49,084 nucleotides of DNA. It comes from an uncultured Bacilli bacterium. Lineage in GTDB: Bacteria > Bacillota_I > Bacilli_A > RF39 > UBA660. The notes beneath the pieces are model-generated. The model had not been told where the DNA came from. It saw only the letters and a list, made by a program, of their open reading frames with translations, and made no database searches. The stretch's first letter is position 1, and each line of letters opens with the position of its first letter. The translations under genes were made by a program, and so were the position numbers. This document shows positions 24,206 through 32,541 of the stretch, one piece after another. Location: contig CAJUCU010000001.1 of assembly GCA_910585335.1 (NCBI GenBank), forward strand, positions 107,888-156,971, read 5' to 3'.

Positions 24206-25070
24206 TTCTTCCTTCAGTATGTTCTAGAGGTGCCCTTTCTATTGGTTCACTTTCTCCTTCCGATAATTTTTGTCTAAATTCCATTTGTTCTTGTTCTGAC
24301 ATATCACTATATCCATATTTTTCTTCTAGGTCTCTTATCATTCTTTCTTCTTCACTTTCATTTGAAGTAATAGATGGATTTATCCCTTCTGATATTGGTT
24401 CTAAAAATCCACTAGCAGAGTATGCATTCTCTTGGTTTTGTACCTCAAATTGTTTTTGTTCTCCTTTTAATATACTCATATAGTAGCTTTCTAAATATTC
24501 TAATTGCATGGAACAATATTCATGCATATTGCTATCTATTTCTTTATTTTCCAATTTTTGGGATAAATTTTCTTCCCAATTTTCTATCTTTTCTTCTATA
24601 CAATTTATATTATCTCCAATATCTGCCAATTCAAAACTTTCACTTTGGCTGAATACTTTTTTGATTTGTGGTAATTGGTCCTTTGCATTTTCACCCATAA
24701 TCTTTTTGAATAAGGGATTGCCACGTATTTCATGGTACTTTCTCTTTTGTTCTTTTAATCCAAGACTTTCACTTAATATTTGTGAATCATATACTAAGTC
24801 TCTAAGTTTTTCTGGGCTAAAGACTAATTGGGGCTTATTTTCGTCAGATAAAAAATTTATCATATCTATATAGAAAGCATCAAGTCCTTTTTCCATTATA
24901 TCATCATATGGGAAAATCACTCTGGAAAAATCATCTATTAAAGTTAAAGCTGTATTACGAAGATGGAAGTAATTGAGTCTTTCTGCTCCTATGGTTTCCA
25001 TCGACTTTTTATCAAATTCTCTAGAAGCCTCTATTATCTTTAATAATTCATATAAAGACTTTGTCATCAT
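24195..25070 (-). CDS. Unrecognised acidic, mostly helical protein
   Basis: About 291 residues from the ATG at 25068-25070, which has AGAGG upstream; a GTG at 25076 is possible. No family is recognised. Residues 1-150 look alpha-helical with mixed charge. Residues about 155-205 form a probable coiled coil (C-I-E-E-K-I-E-N-W-E-E-N-L). The last 70 residues are Glu/Ser-rich and likely disordered (S-N-E-S-E-E-E-R-M-I-R-D-L-E-E-K-Y). No signal or membrane segment. It stands alone between gapA and pgk with its own promoter and terminator. Function unknown. Confidence 0.68.
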   Translation of the reverse strand: MMTKSLYELLKIIEASREFDKKSMETIGAERLNYFHLRNTALTLIDDFSRVIFPYDDIMEKGLDAFYIDMINFLSDENKPQLVFSPEKLRDLVYDSQILSESLGLKEQKRKYHEIRGNPLFKKIMGENAKDQLPQIKKVFSQSESFELADIGDNINCIEEKIENWEENLSQKLENKEIDSNMHEYCSMQLEYLESYYMSILKGEQKQFEVQNQENAYSASGFLEPISEGINPSITSNESEEERMIRDLEEKYGYSDMSEQEQMEFRQKLSEGESEPIERAPLEHTEGRRIL

Positions 25071-25088
25071 TTTCACCTCTCACTATTT

Positions 25089-25094
25089 AGTATA
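25089..25094 (-). promoter_or_regulatory. Extended -10 for the 293-aa gene
   Basis: TGCTATACT with the -10 hexamer TATACT at 25089-25094. No convincing -35 is present 16-18 bases upstream, so it would rely on the extended -10. Confidence 0.45.
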
Positions 25095-25118
25095 GCATAT
25101 ATTAATGCTTTAAGATAG

Positions 25119-25143
25119 TAAAAGTATCTCTTGTATACTTTTA
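25119..25143 (-). terminator. Terminator starting at the gapA stop codon
   Basis: TAAAAGTAT (25135-25143, beginning with the gapA TAA) pairs perfectly over 9 bp with ATACTTTTA (25119-25127). The following minus-strand sequence is only partly U-rich, so efficiency may be moderate. Confidence 0.55.
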
Positions 25144-26154
25144 TTTTACACTAATATCAGATAAGTATTTTGCAGTACGCACCATTTGGGCAGTATAGCT
25201 CATTTCATTATCGTACCATGCTACTACTTTCACTAATTGGCGACCCTCTACTTCTAGAACGCTGGTAGAAAGCCCATCTACAAGACCTCCGAAATGGGAA
25301 CCAATGATATCACTTGATACAATTGGATCTTCTGTATAACCTAAAGTTTCATTGGCATTTTCTTTTAATGCTTGATTGATTTCTTCTTTTTCTACATTCT
25401 TTTTTAGTTCTAACACTAGGTCAATTACAGATCCTGTGGCTACTGGGACACGCATGGCAGTTCCATCTAGACGACCGTCTAAATCTTTTAGTACTTTTCC
25501 GATTGCACTAGCCGCTCCTGTTGATGCTGGAATGATATTTGCTGCTGCAGCACGACCACGACGCGCACGGATTCCTTTTTTATGAGGAACATCTAGCGTT
25601 GCTTGATCATTGGTATAAGCATGTACTGTAGTCATATACCCTTTTTCAATTCCAAATTCATTGTGAATAACATTTAAAACGGGAGCGAGACAGTTTGTAG
25701 TACAACTAGCTGCTGAAATGATTTCTTCCTCTCCAGTTAAGTCTTTCTCATTTACATTATATATAATCGTTTTTAAATCTCCTTTTGCTGGTGCTGAAAT
25801 AACAACCTTCTTGGCTCCTGCTTCAATATGAGCTTGTGCCTTTTCTTTCTCTGTGAACTTTCCAGTACATTCCATTACGACATCAATATCTAAATCTTTC
25901 CAAGGTAAATTTTTAGGGTCTAATTCTGCATATACTTTTACCTTTCTTCCTCCAATTAGAATAGAGTCGTTTTCATTTGTGATTTCTTCTACTCTATAAT
26001 TACGATGATTCGTATCATACTTTAACAAATACGCAAGTTGCTCTGCATCTGTTAAATCATTGATAGCTACTACTTCAAAGTCATTACTTTCTTCCATTAG
26101 GCGAAAAACAAGTCGTCCAATTCTTCCAAATCCATTGATTGCTACTTTTATCAT
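25141..26154 (-). CDS. gapA: Glyceraldehyde-3-phosphate dehydrogenase (NAD type)
   Basis: It oxidises glyceraldehyde 3-phosphate to 1,3-bisphosphoglycerate. The 337-residue product has the NAD fold G-F-G-R-I-G-R (8-14). D33 follows the second strand (I-N-D-L-T) and indicates NAD preference over NADP. Catalytic C151 is in S-A-A-S-C-T-T-N-C-L, and the catalytic His is in T-T-V-H-A-Y-T. It is glycolytic by sequence. It has its own promoter and is separated from pgk by an unrelated single-gene unit. Confidence 0.97.
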   Translation of the reverse strand: MIKVAINGFGRIGRLVFRLMEESNDFEVVAINDLTDAEQLAYLLKYDTNHRNYRVEEITNENDSILIGGRKVKVYAELDPKNLPWKDLDIDVVMECTGKFTEKEKAQAHIEAGAKKVVISAPAKGDLKTIIYNVNEKDLTGEEEIISAASCTTNCLAPVLNVIHNEFGIEKGYMTTVHAYTNDQATLDVPHKKGIRARRGRAAAANIIPASTGAASAIGKVLKDLDGRLDGTAMRVPVATGSVIDLVLELKKNVEKEEINQALKENANETLGYTEDPIVSSDIIGSHFGGLVDGLSTSVLEVEGRQLVKVVAWYDNEMSYTAQMVRTAKYLSDISVK

Positions 26155-26175
26155 TTTTTCTTCCTCCTTATTTTC

Positions 26176-26204
26176 ATTATATAGTTTTCCACAACCTCAT
26201 GCAA
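26176..26204 (-). promoter_or_regulatory. gapA promoter
   Basis: -35 TTGCAT (26199-26204), 17-base spacer, perfect -10 TATAAT (26176-26181). The ribosome binding site AAGGAGGAAG lies just before the gapA ATG. No palindromic operator of the CggR type is obvious. Confidence 0.78.
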
Positions 26205-26240
26205 TATATTCTATCTATTTTGACAGTTTTATCCTGTAAA

Positions 26241-26270
26241 GAAAAAATATCCACAGTTTTTGTGAATATT
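26241..26270 (-). terminator. Terminator starting in the stop codon of the uridine-kinase-like gene
   Basis: AATATTCACA (26261-26270) pairs with TGTGGATATT (26246-26255) over 10 bp with one G-U, followed by TTTTT. The first two bases of the stem are the last two bases of the TAA stop. The TATCCACA part looks like a DnaA box, but the hairpin explains it better. Confidence 0.75.
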
Positions 26271-27921
26271 AATCATGGAAACAACTACCACCAATAAATT
26301 CTCTTAAAATAGAATCCTGTGGAATACTCTCTGATGGAATTGGTAAAAATAGATGTAAGAAATTGATTAGTCTTTTCGCTTCTTCGTAATATTCTGAATT
26401 CACATCAACTGAATATAATAATGGTTCTACGTAGGTTTTTAATACACCTAGTTCATAGATTAAGGCAGTATTATAAACTACATCGGCATCATCTTGATAT
26501 GGGAAAATATATTTTTCTTCTCCCCGTCTTACTGAAGGCCAACTTCTAAGTGTTGCTTCTACATTATAGCCTCTAGTACGATTATCACGAATCATTCGGC
26601 GGAGCAGTCTATTGTCAGTCGTTGAAATTCTATTATGGTCATCCATATTTAATTCTGTTAGAGCAGATAAATAAATTTTATATTTTTTCGCCCTGTCAAT
26701 ATTGGTTAAAATATGCGGATCTAGTCCATGAATTCCTTCAATTAGAATGATATCTTTTTCACCTACTTGAAGTTTTTTCTTGTATTCTTTTTTTCCAAGT
26801 AAAAAGTTGTAAGTTGGTACTAGGACTTCTTCTTTTGCAATCAGTCTTGCGATATGATCATTGAACAGATTCAAATCAATTGCTTCTAAACATTCATAAT
26901 CTGGTTTTCCATCCTCACCAATTGGATTTTCATCTTTTTCCACAAAATAATCATCCATTGAAATTACTTTCGGTCTTTTTCCTAAACTTTGTAGATACAT
27001 ACATAATTTTCTTGTTGTAGTTGTCTTTCCAGACGAAGAAGGTCCTGCTAAAAGTACTATTTTTACTTCTTCTTTTTTTACTATTTCTCTTGCGATTTCT
27101 AAAAGTCTGTTACTTGTAATCATTTCATTCATTCGGATTAAATCACTAATTTTACCTGTTGATACCATATCATTTAGTTCAGGGGCATTTCTCACATTCA
27201 TCATTTTCGCCCATGTTCTACACTCTTTAAAAATATCAAACATATGAGGATGATGTTCATAATCTTTTATTTTATCATTAATATAAACGGTTGGAAAACG
27301 TAGGACAAAACCAAATTCATTTATATAAGTTAAATCAAAGTCCTTAATATATTGTGTTGAAGTTGGCATAAAGTAATAGAAATAGTTGTAAAGATTTCCT
27401 AGACGATATAAATTCACGTAAGAATTGGTATTATACTTCATTACCCCCACTTTTGAGGTATCTCCTACTTGTTCAAAATAGTTAATAGCATCCATTCTAT
27501 CTACATGAACTTCACTAATGTTTAAATCTTTTTCCACAAGAGAATGCATTTTTTCTTTGATTTCCCTGATGATTTGTTCTGATATTTCGAAATCTACTTC
27601 TACATAGATTCCTTTATCTATAGAATGTTGAATTCTCATATTTTGATTTTGACCATATAGTTCTTTAATGGCATATTGTAACATGAATTTAAGACCATTG
27701 ACATGTACTTTATTTCCTTCACGAGATGTTAAATCTAAGAATTCAATTTTTGCTGGTTCTAAGATTTTCGTTGTTAACTCTTTTAGAATACCATCCACTC
27801 TAGCTAGTAAAATAGGATAACGAAAATGATCTTGTTCTAGTTTGGCTAGTTCTTCTAATGTCATTTCTTTTGGTACTTCTTTTTTTTGATTGTTGATTAT
27901 TATTTCTATATTTTCTATCAT
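26269..27921 (-). CDS. Uridine kinase-family protein with TGS/ThrRS-like N-terminus
   Basis: The 550-residue product starts at the ATG 27919-27921 (MIENIEIIINNQKKEV), with AAGGGTG upstream. Residues 1-60 resemble a TGS domain. Residues about 60-200 resemble the threonyl-tRNA synthetase second additional (editing-like) domain. Residues about 275-480 are a P-loop nucleoside/phosphoribulokinase domain with G-P-S-S-S-G-K-T-T-T, M-D-D-Y-F and I-E-G-I-H-G-L-D. Such fusions are known in Firmicutes and Bacteroidetes, usually annotated as uridine kinase; the true substrate is uncertain. It is divergently transcribed from clpP. Confidence 0.85.
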   Translation of the reverse strand: MIENIEIIINNQKKEVPKEMTLEELAKLEQDHFRYPILLARVDGILKELTTKILEPAKIEFLDLTSREGNKVHVNGLKFMLQYAIKELYGQNQNMRIQHSIDKGIYVEVDFEISEQIIREIKEKMHSLVEKDLNISEVHVDRMDAINYFEQVGDTSKVGVMKYNTNSYVNLYRLGNLYNYFYYFMPTSTQYIKDFDLTYINEFGFVLRFPTVYINDKIKDYEHHPHMFDIFKECRTWAKMMNVRNAPELNDMVSTGKISDLIRMNEMITSNRLLEIAREIVKKEEVKIVLLAGPSSSGKTTTTRKLCMYLQSLGKRPKVISMDDYFVEKDENPIGEDGKPDYECLEAIDLNLFNDHIARLIAKEEVLVPTYNFLLGKKEYKKKLQVGEKDIILIEGIHGLDPHILTNIDRAKKYKIYLSALTELNMDDHNRISTTDNRLLRRMIRDNRTRGYNVEATLRSWPSVRRGEEKYIFPYQDDADVVYNTALIYELGVLKTYVEPLLYSVDVNSEYYEEAKRLINFLHLFLPIPSESIPQDSILREFIGGSCFHD

Positions 27922-27952
27922 ATGACACACCCTTTTTCTATTCTACTTTCCT

Positions 27953-27961
27953 ATTGTATCA
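27953..27961 (-). promoter_or_regulatory. Extended -10 for the uridine-kinase-like gene
   Basis: TGATACAAT read leftward (TACAAT at 27953-27958). There is no clear -35. It lies back to back with the clpP promoter. Confidence 0.45.
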
Positions 27962-27965
27962 CATT

Positions 27966-28011
27966 TTGACGAAAGAGAATATGCATATTTTAATTTTATC
28001 GTGTCTATAAT
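27966..28011 (+). promoter_or_regulatory. clpP promoter region
   Basis: Two signals are present. The first is TTGACG (27966-27971) with a 17-base spacer and TTTAAT (27989-27994). The second is a perfect TATAAT (28006-28011) closer to the gene, without a good -35. No CIRCE element or tandem CtsR heptamer repeat was found, so the usual heat-shock repressors are not supported. Confidence 0.55.
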
Positions 28012-28034
28012 ATGTTTAAGAGAGGGTGAATAAA

Positions 28035-28616
28035 ATGAGTTTAGTGCCAGTTGTTGTTGAAAAAGATATCAATGGAGAACGTAGTTACGATATTTTTTCT
28101 CGTCTTTTAAAAGAAAGGATTATTATGCTCAGTGGTGAAATTAATGACCAGATGGCAAATAGTATTATTGCCCAACTTCTATATTTAGATTCTATTAATC
28201 ATGACGATATTAGTATCTATATCAACTCGCCTGGTGGTGTCATTACGTCTGGTATGGCAATTTATGATACTATGCAGTTTATAAAAAGTGATGTTACTAC
28301 TATTTGTGTTGGAATGGCTGCTTCTATGGCCTCTTTCTTACTTGCTAGTGGTACAAAAGGAAAACGTTTTGCGCTACCGAATTCTGAGGTTATGATTCAT
28401 CAACCTTTGGGTGGTGCACAAGGGCAGGCCACTGAAATTAAAATTGCTGCTGAACACATCCTAAAACTTAAAGATAAATTAAATCGTCTACTTTCTAAAA
28501 AAACTGGCAAAGATTTAGAAACAATTGAACACGATACAGAAAGAGATAATTTTATGGATGCTGAAGAAGCTTTAGCATATGGTCTAGTTGATAAAATCGT
28601 AGAAAGTACAAATTAA
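28035..28616 (+). CDS. clpP: ATP-dependent Clp protease proteolytic subunit
   Basis: The serine peptidase chamber that works with ClpX or ClpC. This is the only plus-strand gene here. The 193-residue product starts MSLVPVVVEKD; the ATG at 28035 has GAGGGTG eight bases upstream, better than the GTG at 28026. The catalytic triad is S97 (G-M-A-A-S-M-A), H122 (M-I-H-Q-P-L-G-G) and D171 (E-R-D-N-F-M). The C-terminus is intact. Neighbourhood with whiA and yvcK recalls the Bacillus order. Confidence 0.97.
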   Translation: MSLVPVVVEKDINGERSYDIFSRLLKERIIMLSGEINDQMANSIIAQLLYLDSINHDDISIYINSPGGVITSGMAIYDTMQFIKSDVTTICVGMAASMASFLLASGTKGKRFALPNSEVMIHQPLGGAQGQATEIKIAAEHILKLKDKLNRLLSKKTGKDLETIEHDTERDNFMDAEEALAYGLVDKIVESTN

Positions 28617-28662
28617 AACTCTATTTTCAAGTAAATGATTACTTTTTATAGAGTTTTTTTAT
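28615..28662 (+). terminator. Terminator starting in the clpP stop codon
   Basis: AAAACTCTAT (28615-28624) pairs with ATAGAGTTTT (28648-28657), followed by TTT. An inner stem AAGTAA/TTACTT caps it. The first two bases of the 5' arm belong to the clpP TAA. It can also form on the minus strand, where the U tract is weaker. Confidence 0.85.
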
Positions 28663-29546
28663 TATAAACTTTCTATTTCTTTTATAGATAAACCTGTGCA
28701 GGAAGAAATAAGATCTATTTCTATATTTTTCTCTAACATATTTTTAGCAATTTCTATTTTCTCCTTTTGTATCCCTTCTTCTCTGGCATGTCTTATTCTG
28801 TGATACTCCATCGCTTCATCATATAACTCTTTATCATATAGACCAATCACTTCTTCTTTCGTACTTGTCTTTTTTGACTCTTTTACATACTCTTCCATTA
28901 TTTCATGCCCCTCCATTATTTCACTTAACTCTTTGCTTTCTTGTTCATTAAATACAAGTAGCAATTTTTCTATTTCACTTAAATTACTCTTATTATAGTA
29001 TTTTTCTCTGATTTTGGGCAAGTAAAAATAGAGGATTCTTATTTTGTCTGTTAAAATATTGCCATTTTTATCTCGTAAGAAATACTCTTCTTCACAGGAT
29101 TCATTTCCTTCGAAAGTAAAGTTTGTAATATTAATCTGTAAGACTTTCTGATAACGATAGTCACTTCCTCTAAACATCTTACTTTTATATAAGTCTGCAG
29201 CATAAGAGATATTTCTCTCTAAGCCTTCTACTTCCATATTATTATTTAACTCGATATTATAAATATCATCATCTAATTTACAAACTAAGTCTACGGTCTT
29301 TTTAGAATGGTGATAGTTTTCTTTATCTAGTTCTTGTTTTACGAAGTGAATGTTTTCCATAATTTGATTCATATCTTTTTCTAGAATAAGAGAGAGCATG
29401 TAACATAGATATTTCTTTCGTGATTCATTATTTAACATGGTTTCAAACATGGTAGTAGAGACTAATGGAATGCGTTCTCCTTCTTTTAACTTTCTTAACT
29501 GGTAACTATTTTTTCTGCTGATTTTTCTTTTTAATAATGGTTGCAT
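28662..29546 (-). CDS. Rpn/PDDEXK-family putative nuclease
   Basis: The 294-residue product starts at the ATG 29544-29546, behind a perfect AAAGGAGGTG. It resembles the PD-(D/E)XK Rpn (recombination-promoting nuclease / putative transposase) family. It has an N-terminal F-E-T-M-L-N-N-E-S segment and a nuclease core K-T-V-D-L-V-C-K-L-D-D-D-I-Y-N-I-E-L-N-N (about 85-104), where Asp and Glu would be catalytic. A charged helical C-terminus ends in the family's G-L-S-I-K-E-I-E-S-L. These genes are often multi-copy. No terminal repeats or target duplication were seen, so mobility is not shown. Confidence 0.8.
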   Translation of the reverse strand: MQPLLKRKISRKNSYQLRKLKEGERIPLVSTTMFETMLNNESRKKYLCYMLSLILEKDMNQIMENIHFVKQELDKENYHHSKKTVDLVCKLDDDIYNIELNNNMEVEGLERNISYAADLYKSKMFRGSDYRYQKVLQINITNFTFEGNESCEEEYFLRDKNGNILTDKIRILYFYLPKIREKYYNKSNLSEIEKLLLVFNEQESKELSEIMEGHEIMEEYVKESKKTSTKEEVIGLYDKELYDEAMEYHRIRHAREEGIQKEKIEIAKNMLEKNIEIDLISSCTGLSIKEIESL

Positions 29547-29573
29547 TGAAAGCACCTCCTTTTCTTTTCCCCG

Positions 29574-29602
29574 ATGATACACTGATTTTTAATCTTTGTA
29601 AA
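29574..29602 (-). promoter_or_regulatory. Promoter of the Rpn-like gene
   Basis: -35 TTTACA (29597-29602), 17-base spacer, -10 TATCAT (29574-29579), read leftward. Confidence 0.6.
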
Positions 29603-29628
29603 ATGGCTATTTTTTCAAATTTGGGCAA

Positions 29629-29657
29629 GAAAAAAGAACAAAATCATCATTTGTTCT
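29629..29657 (-). terminator. Terminator after whiA
   Basis: AGAACAAA (29650-29657) pairs with TTTGTTCT (29635-29642), then TTTTTCTT on the minus strand. It closes the uvrA-to-whiA operon. Confidence 0.78.
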
Positions 29658-29694
29658 ACTGTTTTTTCTATTTACTGTGATTTTTGTCTTTATT

Positions 29695-30624
29695 TCATTC
29701 TTTTTCAAATTTATCAGAAAGTTCTTTTACCTTGCGAAATCGATGATTTAATCCTGATTTAGTGATTTTTTTCCCTGTTTCTAACGAAATAATTTCACTC
29801 AATTCTTTTAGGGAGGCTTCTGGATATTTTAAACGATAATCTACAGCTTCTCTTGTTTTGTCATCCAATAGCTCTAGGGCCATATGCTCTTTTATTTTCT
29901 CTATTTGTTTTAGCTGACTACTAGCGGCATCTACTACTTTATTTATATTGGCTTGTTCACAATTATTAAGGCGGTTTGTTTGATTTTTTTTATCACGATA
30001 AATTCTAATATTCTCAAAATACATGACAGCATTCGAAGCTCCTAGTATTTTTAAATAATCGCTTATTTTTTCTGCTTCTTTCATATAAATCATATAGCCT
30101 TTATCCCGAGTTAAAATTTTCGCATTCAGATCAAAAATATTTAAGAGCTTTTGTACAAATACTGCTTCTTCTGGTCGTGATATCAAAAGTTCCATGTGGT
30201 ATCTAGACGTTTTAGGGTCATTAATACTCCCTTGGCATAAAAATACTCCTCGTAAATATGATCTAATCTCTTCATTTCCTCCAATAATATAGGAAGGCGG
30301 GGCACTGCTATAGTTTTTATTTTTATCAAGATAACCAAGATCTTCTAAAATAACTGCTAAATTCTCAATCACTTTAATAACATAAAGCTTATTTTTTGAA
30401 AAGTTCAGATTTTCTTTGGTTTCAATTTCTACTTTTGTTTCATATAATTTGTTCAAAATCTCAAAAAGGCGATCTTTAATCTCTTTATTTTCCGTTGTTA
30501 GTCTTAGCGTATTTTCTTCTATTTCACCATTATTTCTTACAAAGCCAGAAAGTTCTGCAATTAACTCTCTTTTTGAGCCTTCTATGTTTAAAATTTCATT
30601 TTTAATTTTTGTAGTATACGACAT
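29695..30624 (-). CDS. whiA: DNA-binding protein WhiA
   Basis: A regulator conserved across Gram-positives, linked to sporulation in Streptomyces and to cell division and chromosome segregation in Bacillus. The 309-residue product has a degenerate LAGLIDADG-type N-terminal domain (for example Y-L-R-G-V-F-L-C-Q-G-S-I-N-D-P, about 130-144). It has the C-terminal helix-turn-helix (about 250-300, with R-L-K-Y-P-E-A-S-L-K-E-L). It starts one base after yvcK, with GAGGG inside the yvcK end, so the two are coupled. Confidence 0.95.
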   Translation of the reverse strand: MSYTTKIKNEILNIEGSKRELIAELSGFVRNNGEIEENTLRLTTENKEIKDRLFEILNKLYETKVEIETKENLNFSKNKLYVIKVIENLAVILEDLGYLDKNKNYSSAPPSYIIGGNEEIRSYLRGVFLCQGSINDPKTSRYHMELLISRPEEAVFVQKLLNIFDLNAKILTRDKGYMIYMKEAEKISDYLKILGASNAVMYFENIRIYRDKKNQTNRLNNCEQANINKVVDAASSQLKQIEKIKEHMALELLDDKTREAVDYRLKYPEASLKELSEIISLETGKKITKSGLNHRFRKVKELSDKFEKE

Positions 30625-30625
30625 T

Positions 30626-31579
30626 TTAATCCCTCATTAAATAAGAAAATATTTCACTAGATAATTTCAAACTGTTGTGTCGTATTACATTGTCCACAAC
30701 ACTTAATGTATCAATTGCTATTAATTCTACGTTTAACTTATCTAGTTCTTCTTTATCAATTATTACTGGCTCTTTTGTCTCTTCAGTTTCATACTTTTCT
30801 ATTATTTTCTTATCTATCTTTGTATTTCCGGCAATTACGACATCTATTTTTCGCATTTTTAAGTAACTATTAATCAATTTGACATGATCTGCTACTGTAA
30901 AATTATCTGTTTCGCCTGGTTGAGTCATCGCATTACATAAATACATAATTGGTGATGAAGTATTTTCTAAGGCATTTTTTACATCTTTACAAATAATATT
31001 GGGTAATAGACTTGTATATAAACTTCCCATACAAAAAATAATTAAATCACTATTTTTTATAGCAGCGATTACTTCTGGTGTGACATTGGGTTCTTCTTTA
31101 TAAAAGATTTTCTTTATTTTCTGAGGTGATTCACTAATTTCTTGTTCGCCTTCGATTAATTCATCTTTTTCAGTCGTGCACATTAATGTTAGAGCAGCAT
31201 CTTCTGAAATTGGTAGTACTTTGTGTTTTACATCTAGCAATTTAGATAGGGTTGTGATAGAGGCATCTAAGCTTCCCGTAATATCTAGAAGTGCTGTTAG
31301 AATTAGATTTCCAACCGCATGACCATCTAAGTCACTCGATGTCTTGAAGCGATACTCCATTAATTTCTTTACAGTCGGGTCAGTGCTAGAAAGACTGGTT
31401 ATTACTTTCCTAATATCTCCTACAGCAGGAGTTTTAAATTCCTTACGTAGTTTCCCTGTTGATCTTCCATTATCTGATACCGTAATTACGGCTGTAATAT
31501 CTAGTGGGAAATTTTTCAATCCTTTTAACAAATAGGACATTCCTGTCCCTCCGCCTAATATGATTACTTTTTTATTCAT
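30626..31579 (-). CDS. yvcK: YvcK/CofD-like gluconeogenesis and morphology factor
   Basis: A UDP-sugar-binding CofD-like protein needed for growth on gluconeogenic carbon and for normal cell shape in Bacillus. The 317-residue product starts MNKKVIILGGGTGMSYLLKG, with the glycine-rich nucleotide loop at about 8-13. It has the S-D-N-G-R-S-T-G-K-L-R motif and H-A-V-G-N-L-I-L-T-A. The ATG at 31577-31579 is preferred over the GTG at 31588, which has GAGG too close. It follows trxB directly; rapZ, its frequent upstream partner, is not present. Confidence 0.94.
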   Translation of the reverse strand: MNKKVIILGGGTGMSYLLKGLKNFPLDITAVITVSDNGRSTGKLRKEFKTPAVGDIRKVITSLSSTDPTVKKLMEYRFKTSSDLDGHAVGNLILTALLDITGSLDASITTLSKLLDVKHKVLPISEDAALTLMCTTEKDELIEGEQEISESPQKIKKIFYKEEPNVTPEVIAAIKNSDLIIFCMGSLYTSLLPNIICKDVKNALENTSSPIMYLCNAMTQPGETDNFTVADHVKLINSYLKMRKIDVVIAGNTKIDKKIIEKYETEETKEPVIIDKEELDKLNVELIAIDTLSVVDNVIRHNSLKLSSEIFSYLMRD

Positions 31580-31623
31580 TGCTTTCACTTCCTCTATCTA
31601 ATATATGCGTTCATTATTCATTA

Positions 31624-32541
31624 TTAATCATTTAATGCTTTGGATAAGTGAATCGCTGCAATTGCTCCGTCTGATGTTGCCGTTACTATCTGACAAACTT
31701 CTTTTTCTCTTACATCTCCTACGGCATAAACTCCTTTTACTGTCGTTTCCATATTGGCATTCGTTGGAATAAAACCTTGTTCGTTCCTAATACCTAAATA
31801 TGAGAAATAATCTGTTTGTGGAATATAACCAATAAAGATAAAACAGCCTGAGGCTTTGATATTTTCCACTCGATTTTCTTTGTTAATTCTTACATGTGAT
31901 AGTTTTCCATCTGTTTCTATTAACTCTGTTACATTGGCATTTGTTATTATTTCTATGTTATCAATATATCTAAGTTCTTCTTGTAGATATGACTTTGCTC
32001 TAAACTCATCACGGCGATGAATTAATGTTACTTTTTTACAAAGTGAGGATAAATAAATTGCTTCTTCTAAAGCTGTATCTCCGCCACCAATTACTACCAC
32101 TTCTTCGCCTTTAAATAAGGCACCATCACAAGTAGCACAGTAACTAACTCCTCGTCCTGCTAATTTTTCTTCGTTTGGTAACCCTAGTTTTTTAGGATTA
32201 CGTCCAGTTGCAATAATCACGTTTTTTGTTACAATTTCTTTTTGGTCATCTAATGTGATAATTTTCATATCTTGATCTAGTTTCACATTTTCTACTTTTT
32301 GATAGAGTATGTCTACACCTAGTTCTTTTACTTGTGACAGAACTTTTGTTGCAAGTTCTGCTCCTGTGATACTTTTAAAACCTGGATAGTTAGTAATGGT
32401 TATTGTTTTTGTCACTTGACCTCCAGGTGTTTCTCCTTCTATTAGCAAACAGTTAAGACCTGCTCGTTTTAAATAAATAGCAGAAGTCATTCCTGCTACT
32501 CCTGCCCCTATTACTACAACATCATAATTATTCTCTTTCAT
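31624..32541 (-). CDS. trxB: Thioredoxin reductase
   Basis: A flavoenzyme that reduces thioredoxin with NADPH. The 305-residue product starts at the ATG 32539-32541, behind AAAGGATGAG. It has the FAD motif V-I-G-A-G-V-A-G-M, the redox C-A-T-C (in S-Y-C-A-T-C-D-G), the NADPH-binding V-I-G-G-G-D-T-A-L-E, and the C-terminal G-D-V-R-E-K. It overlaps the end of lgt by 14 bases, indicating coupling. Confidence 0.95.
   Translation of the reverse strand: MKENNYDVVVIGAGVAGMTSAIYLKRAGLNCLLIEGETPGGQVTKTITITNYPGFKSITGAELATKVLSQVKELGVDILYQKVENVKLDQDMKIITLDDQKEIVTKNVIIATGRNPKKLGLPNEEKLAGRGVSYCATCDGALFKGEEVVVIGGGDTALEEAIYLSSLCKKVTLIHRRDEFRAKSYLQEELRYIDNIEIITNANVTELIETDGKLSHVRINKENRVENIKASGCFIFIGYIPQTDYFSYLGIRNEQGFIPTNANMETTVKGVYAVGDVREKEVCQIVTATSDGAIAAIHLSKALND

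Noticed and set aside
26170..26270. Cluster of DnaA-box-like TTTTCCACA, TATCCACA and TTCACA, possible replication origin
   Set aside because: Two of the boxes are the arms of the terminator after the uridine-kinase-like gene, the third is inside the gapA promoter spacer, and no dnaA/dnaN or AT-rich unwinding region is nearby.
27962..28025. CtsR or CIRCE heat-shock operator at clpP
   Set aside because: Only a single TTTGACG-like stretch is present; there is no tandem heptamer repeat and no inverted CIRCE repeat.
28662..29546. Insertion sequence around the Rpn-like gene
   Set aside because: No terminal inverted repeats or target-site duplication could be found; the gene has an ordinary promoter and ribosome binding site.
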